This document shows positions 60,030 to 64,000 of a stretch of DNA of 64,000 nt, piece after piece; positions within the stretch are counted from its first letter, which is position 1, and every line of letters starts with the position of its first letter. The position numbers were made by a program, and so were the translations under genes. Origin of the DNA: Dipodascopsis uninucleata var. uninucleata (taxonomy: Eukaryota > Ascomycota > Lipomycetes > Lipomycetales > Lipomycetaceae). The notes under the pieces are model-generated. The model had not been told where the DNA came from and did no database searches. It was given only the letters and a program-made list of their open reading frames with translations. The stretch is taken from assembly GCA_030568195.1 (NCBI GenBank), contig JAJLTO010000004.1:1178001-1242000 (forward strand), read 5' to 3'.

Positions 60030-61772
60030 ATGGAGTCAAAAATAGAGCACGATACTCAATTGAAATACCAAGGTATTCCAAAGTCATTACTACTTCCGGA
60101 TGGTACACCTGATTATTTGAGATTGATTTTAACAGCGCGGGTGTATGATGTTGTGAAGGAAACACCAGTCACGGTAGCTAACAGTTTGTCCAACAAGCTG
60201 GGTATTAATGTGATCTTGAAACGAGAAGACTTACAGCCCGTTTTCAGCTTTAAATTGAGAGGAGCATATAATAAAATTTCGCAGCTCTCGGATGAGGACC
60301 GCTGGAAAGGAGTTATTGCATGTTCGGCTGGTAATCATGCGCAGGGTGTTGCCTACTCGGCCAAGTATCTAGGTATTCCAGCCACAATTGTTATGCCTCT
60401 TGCTACCCCGGCTATTAAACACAGCAATGTTAGCAGACTTGGATCCAAGGTTGTGCTCTTTGGTGATGATTTTGATTCGGCAAAGTCTGAATGCTCCCGC
60501 CTGGAGAAAAAATATGGTTTGACTAATATACCTCCTTTCGATGATCCCTACGTTATTGCCGGTCAAGGAACAATTGGCTTAGAACTGCTTCGTCAAGTCG
60601 ACGTTCAAAAATTGAAAGCCGTCTTTGTATGTGTCGGTGGTGGTGGATTGCTCGCTGGTGTCGGTGCATATCTCAAGCGTATTGCACCTCATGTAAAAAT
60701 CATTGCTGTCGAGACTTATGACGCTTGTGCTTTTTATCAGTCTCTACAAAAAGGTGAGCGGGTTGTGTTAGATGAAGTTGGATTATTCGCAGACGGTGCC
60801 GCCGTCAAAGTTGTAGGCGAAGAGACCTTCCGATTATGCAAAGAGTATGTTGATGATACGGTACTTGTCACTACCGACGAGGCTTGCGCTGCTATGAAAG
60901 ATATATTTGAAGATACTCGCTCGATCGTTGAACCTACTGGCGCATTATCTGTCGCTGGATTGAAAAAATATGCTGCCCTACATCCTGAACTCGACAAGGA
61001 CGGTGCTTATTGCGCCATTTTGTCGGGTGCGAACATGAACTTTGATCGACTACGCTTTGTTGCTGAGCGAGCACAACTTGGTGAAGGCAAAGAAGTGTCT
61101 ATGATTGTTACCATTCCTGAAGAGCCTGGGTCATTCCGTAAATTGCAAGACGTGATCTTTCCCCGGGCTGTTACAGAGTTCTCATACCGATTTTCTGGAG
61201 GGCCAGATGCTCATATTTATATTTCATTCAATGTGGAGGATCGAGATGCTGAAGTAGATCTCATTATTACCGCCTTCAAAGCGCTCAACATGACAGCAAT
61301 TAATATCAGTGATAATGAGTTTGCAAAGACTCACGCAAGATATCTTGTTGGAGGTCGCTCAGAAGTTGAAGACGAACACATCTACAGATTTCGTAAGTGA
61401 ATACATGCTTCTAATTTATCTGTATTGTAACGTTATTAACATGCATCGAAGAATTTCCGGAACGACCCGGTGCCTTAAAGAAGTTTTTGGATGGACTAAA
61501 GATAGGTTGGAATATAACTCTTTTCCACTATCGGAACTATGGAGCTGGTGAGTTAAGATAGCTTATGATTAAGCAAACTCTTTGTGGTATTTTTATATTT
61601 CTTTTGGCTAATCATCTCACACGTTTCACTTTCAGATATCGGAGAAGTATTAGCTGCTCTATGCGTTCCTTCTGAGGAGCTACCAGAGCTCCAAAGATTT
61701 CTGAAGGATCTGCGTTACCCATGTATTGATGAGACTAGCAATATTGTTTATCAGCGCTTCCTTAGAACTTAA
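60030..61772 (+). CDS. ILV1: Threonine dehydratase (threonine ammonia-lyase), biosynthetic
   Basis: Three exons, 60030-61392, 61452-61547 and 61636-61772, give 531 residues. PLP-dependent fold type II: the Schiff-base lysine is Lys75 in [11 protein letters not shown], the Asn/Gly loop is [10 protein letters not shown], and the phosphate-binding loop is [12 protein letters not shown]. Two ACT-like regulatory domains follow ([33 protein letters not shown]), the site of isoleucine feedback in this family. The enzyme converts threonine to 2-oxobutyrate, the first step toward isoleucine, normally in mitochondria. The N-terminus [15 protein letters not shown] has no mitochondrial presequence, and an in-frame TGA lies six codons before the ATG, so either a spliced upstream exon is missing or the enzyme is cytosolic. 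The DAHP synthase gene follows on the same strand. Confidence 0.95.
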
Positions 61773-62279
61773 GAGCTAATTTTCGCGTTTTCGAATTGTG
61801 CATAATCATTTTTTGCATTTAATATGCCTTACTCTGAGGCTCAGTTAGTATTTATACTGTTTAGTCTATTATTATCATTTTGTTAGAATAGCTTGAGGCA
61901 GGCTGCAATCTATGGATGATTTTTTCCTGTTAGTTGTAGATTTTTTGTATACTTGTACAAGTATAATTGGAATTATCAGAAAGCTATAATGCAGTCCAAA
62001 TAATTATGTATGAAAGAATTGGTTTCTAATATCAGGTGTGTGTAGACTTATGTTAGTTTTATCCGTAGCAATTACATTAAAGCTGTTTTTTTCTGGCGCT
62101 ATTTTTATTTGATATACTGAGCACGTCAAATTTTAAAATCAAACCTTGATGATGACTCAACGTCATAAAACAAATAATTTGGAGCAAACGGCATATGACA
62201 AAGTAAATAATTTGCATTTTGCATTTTCTATTATACTATAACAAGAATATTTCACTATAGTTTGCGAGAGAAGTATAGA
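61773..62279. other. ILV1 3' region and DAHP synthase promoter
   Basis: 507 bases, T-rich on the ILV1 side. It contains TGACTCA at 62153-62159 (listed separately). No gene seen. Confidence 0.55.
62153..62159 (+). promoter_or_regulatory. Gcn4/CPC1-type site (TGACTCA) upstream of DAHP synthase
   Basis: A perfect TGACTCA, the core recognised by Gcn4 and CPC1 in general amino-acid control, lies 127 bases upstream of the DAHP synthase ATG and is followed at once by ACGTCA, a CRE-like half-site. I found no other perfect TGACTCA by eye in the intergenic regions. Position and gene function agree with a real site; binding is inferred. Confidence 0.65.
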
Positions 62280-64000
62280 ATGTCGGAAAATAGCAAAAAG
62301 CAAGCTAATGGGAAAGCACCAGTGTTTGTCATAGCAGATCCGGTAAAATTGATGCCTAGTGAAAGCGCTATCAAGGCTGCTCGACTTCGATCTCTCTCCT
62401 CTGTGAGCGACACAAAGCCTGCATTCGGCCATACAGCTGACAAAGACGTCAATACTGATAACTGGTCTCCGGAAACATGGCAAGGTAAACCTATTGTTCA
62501 GGACGTCATTTACGATAACGCCGAGGAAGTCGAAGAGGTATTGACAATTATAGAGCTCAGAATTCCATGAGCTTCGTGTAAGCTAACATGATGTTATAGG
62601 CATTGGAGAAACTGGAAGCTCTTCCACCATTAGTAAGCTCATATGAGGTAAGATGGCTTATATTATTGACTGGAATGCTCGAAGATATCCATGAAAAATA
62701 ATCCTGACAGTCACAACTATAGATTTGTAGACTCCAGCAACAGCTTCGGGAAGCTGCTCTAGGCAAGGCATTTGTTCTGCAGGGTGGAGACTGCGCAGAG
62801 CTTTTTGATTACTGCACAGAAGAAAAAATTGAGTCTAAGATGAAAATTCTCTTACAAATGTCGTTGGTTCTCATTTGGGGTAAGCATATCTAATTTAACA
62901 TTCTATTTCAACAAATAATTAATCTCTTTTATATAACAGGACTCAAATTACCAGTTGTCAGAATAGGTAGAATAGCAGGACAATTTGCAAAGTAAGCAAT
63001 GAATTTGAAGTCTTTATCTTGTAGAAATAATATGAACTAATATTTGAGTGCACTAGACCTCGATCGAAACTAACAGAGGAAATAAATGGCAAAATTATAC
63101 CGTCATTCAGGTAAATACAATTGCAGAATTTGAAGAAACTAAGAATAGAATAGTAATAATTTAATTAACTTAAGGGGTGACAATATCAATGGATTTGATC
63201 TCGATAAACGTACTCCTGACCCTGCTCGCTTAGTGAATGCATATTTTCACTCGTCAGCGACTCTAAATTATATCAGGACAACTCTGTCATCGGGATTTGC
63301 AGACCTTCATCGGCCGTTTGATTGGTCGCTTTCGCATGTCCAGTCTAATGCGGTTAAGGAACGCTACCAGAAAGTCGTGACTTCAATAACTGAAGGACTT
63401 TCATTTATGAAGACGGTCGGGGCCGACAATTCTTCTAGCCTTCAATCTGTAGACCTCTTCACGTCCCACGAGGGTCTTTTGCTTGAATTTGAACAATCTC
63501 TGACGCGTAAACTAAGAGATCCCACCGATAACCGAATGAAATGGTATAATACTTCTGCACATTTTCTCTGGATTGGAGATCGAACACGTCAACTAAATGG
63601 CGCTCATGTTGAATATTTCAGAGGTATAACCAACCCAATCGGGATCAAAGTTGGTCCTTCTATGAAAGCTGAAGAGCTAACGGCATTACTTGACGTTGTC
63701 GATCCTGATTGCATTGTTGGTCGAGTGACTCTTATTACACGCTATGGAGCTGACAAGATTAAGGACAAGCTACCTGCTCATATTCGGGCAGTTCAAGAGA
63801 CAGGTCACAAGGTTGTGTGGATGTCTGATCCTTGCCACGGAAATACAAAGACGTCTCCTTGCAATGGATTGAAAACTCGAGATTTCGAGGATATTATGTC
63901 TGAACTCGCTGCTGCTTTGCAAGTGCATAAGGAGAATAACTCACAATTAAATGGAGTCCATCTTGAGCTAACAGGAGATGCAGTCACCGAGTGTATTGGC
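62280..64000 (+). CDS. Class-II 3-deoxy-7-phosphoheptulonate (DAHP) synthase (3' end outside window)
   Basis: Six exons, 62280-62537, 62600-62647, 62723-62879, 62940-62991, 63057-63110 and 63175-64000, code for 465 residues before the window ends; roughly 50 more are expected. Family motifs in order: WQGKPIVQDV, LPPLVSSYE, GKAFVLQGGDCAELFDYC (Mn-binding Cys region), PVVRIGRIAGQFAKPRS, SFRGDNINGFD, ARLVNAYFHSSATLNYIR, FTSHEGLLLEFEQSLTR, YNTSAHFLWIGDRTRQL, NPIGIKVGPSM, VTLITRYGADKI, WMSDPCHGNT and HLELTGDAVTECIG. The enzyme condenses phosphoenolpyruvate and erythrose 4-phosphate, the first step of the shikimate pathway to aromatic amino acids. Class II enzymes of this form occur in many filamentous ascomycetes (Neurospora aro-8). 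A TGACTCA site lies upstream. Confidence 0.95.

Overview
This is a eukaryotic, almost certainly fungal, nuclear window, AT-rich by eye. Genes are well separated, transcribed from both strands and interrupted by short GT-AG introns (48 to about 160 bases). Eighteen protein genes can be modelled to base resolution; the first is cut by the left edge and the last by the right edge. Several point to Ascomycota: NST1, a Net1/Dnt1-type nucleolar protein, Rho2, an Srp2-like SR protein, class-II DAHP synthase and the ANT1-type peroxisomal carrier. Some sequences (ETF-QO, the SMC1 tail) look less like typical Pezizomycotina, so an early-diverging ascomycete (Taphrinomycotina-like) is my best guess. That placement comes from remembered family features, not from a search.

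Layout, left to right: SR splicing factor (+, partial); Rho2 GTPase (-), which carries a 6-base microexon; a 3.9 kb spacer; NST1 (+); mitochondrial ribosomal protein mL40 (-); ETF-ubiquinone oxidoreductase (-); CCR4 deadenylase (+); PHO13-type phosphatase (+); cohesin SMC1 (-); exosome cofactor LRP1/Rrp47 (-), head-to-head with an NCBP3-like cap-binding protein (+); PalB/Rim13 calpain (-); peroxisomal adenine nucleotide carrier (+); LisH-WD40 protein (-); APC3/Cdc27 (-); TALE homeobox protein (-). A 14.7 kb stretch without a convincing gene follows (43042-57788). Then come a Net1/Dnt1-like protein (-), threonine dehydratase ILV1 (+) and class-II DAHP synthase (+, partial).

Functionally the genes are housekeeping. 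The themes are RNA processing and decay (SR, CCR4, LRP1, NCBP3), cell cycle and chromosomes (SMC1, APC3, Net1/Dnt1-like), mitochondrial and peroxisomal metabolism, signalling (Rho2, PalB) and amino-acid synthesis (ILV1, DAHP synthase). Two promoters carry recognisable control sites: paired MluI cell-cycle boxes upstream of SMC1, and a perfect Gcn4/CPC1 site upstream of DAHP synthase.

The most unusual parts are the in-frame 6-base microexon in the Rho2 switch I loop and the 14.7 kb desert. The desert holds several short signal-peptide-like or cysteine-rich ORFs and exon-like fragments that resemble small secreted effectors, plus a perfect 12-bp hairpin. I saw no tRNA, rRNA, CRISPR array or recognisable intact transposon.
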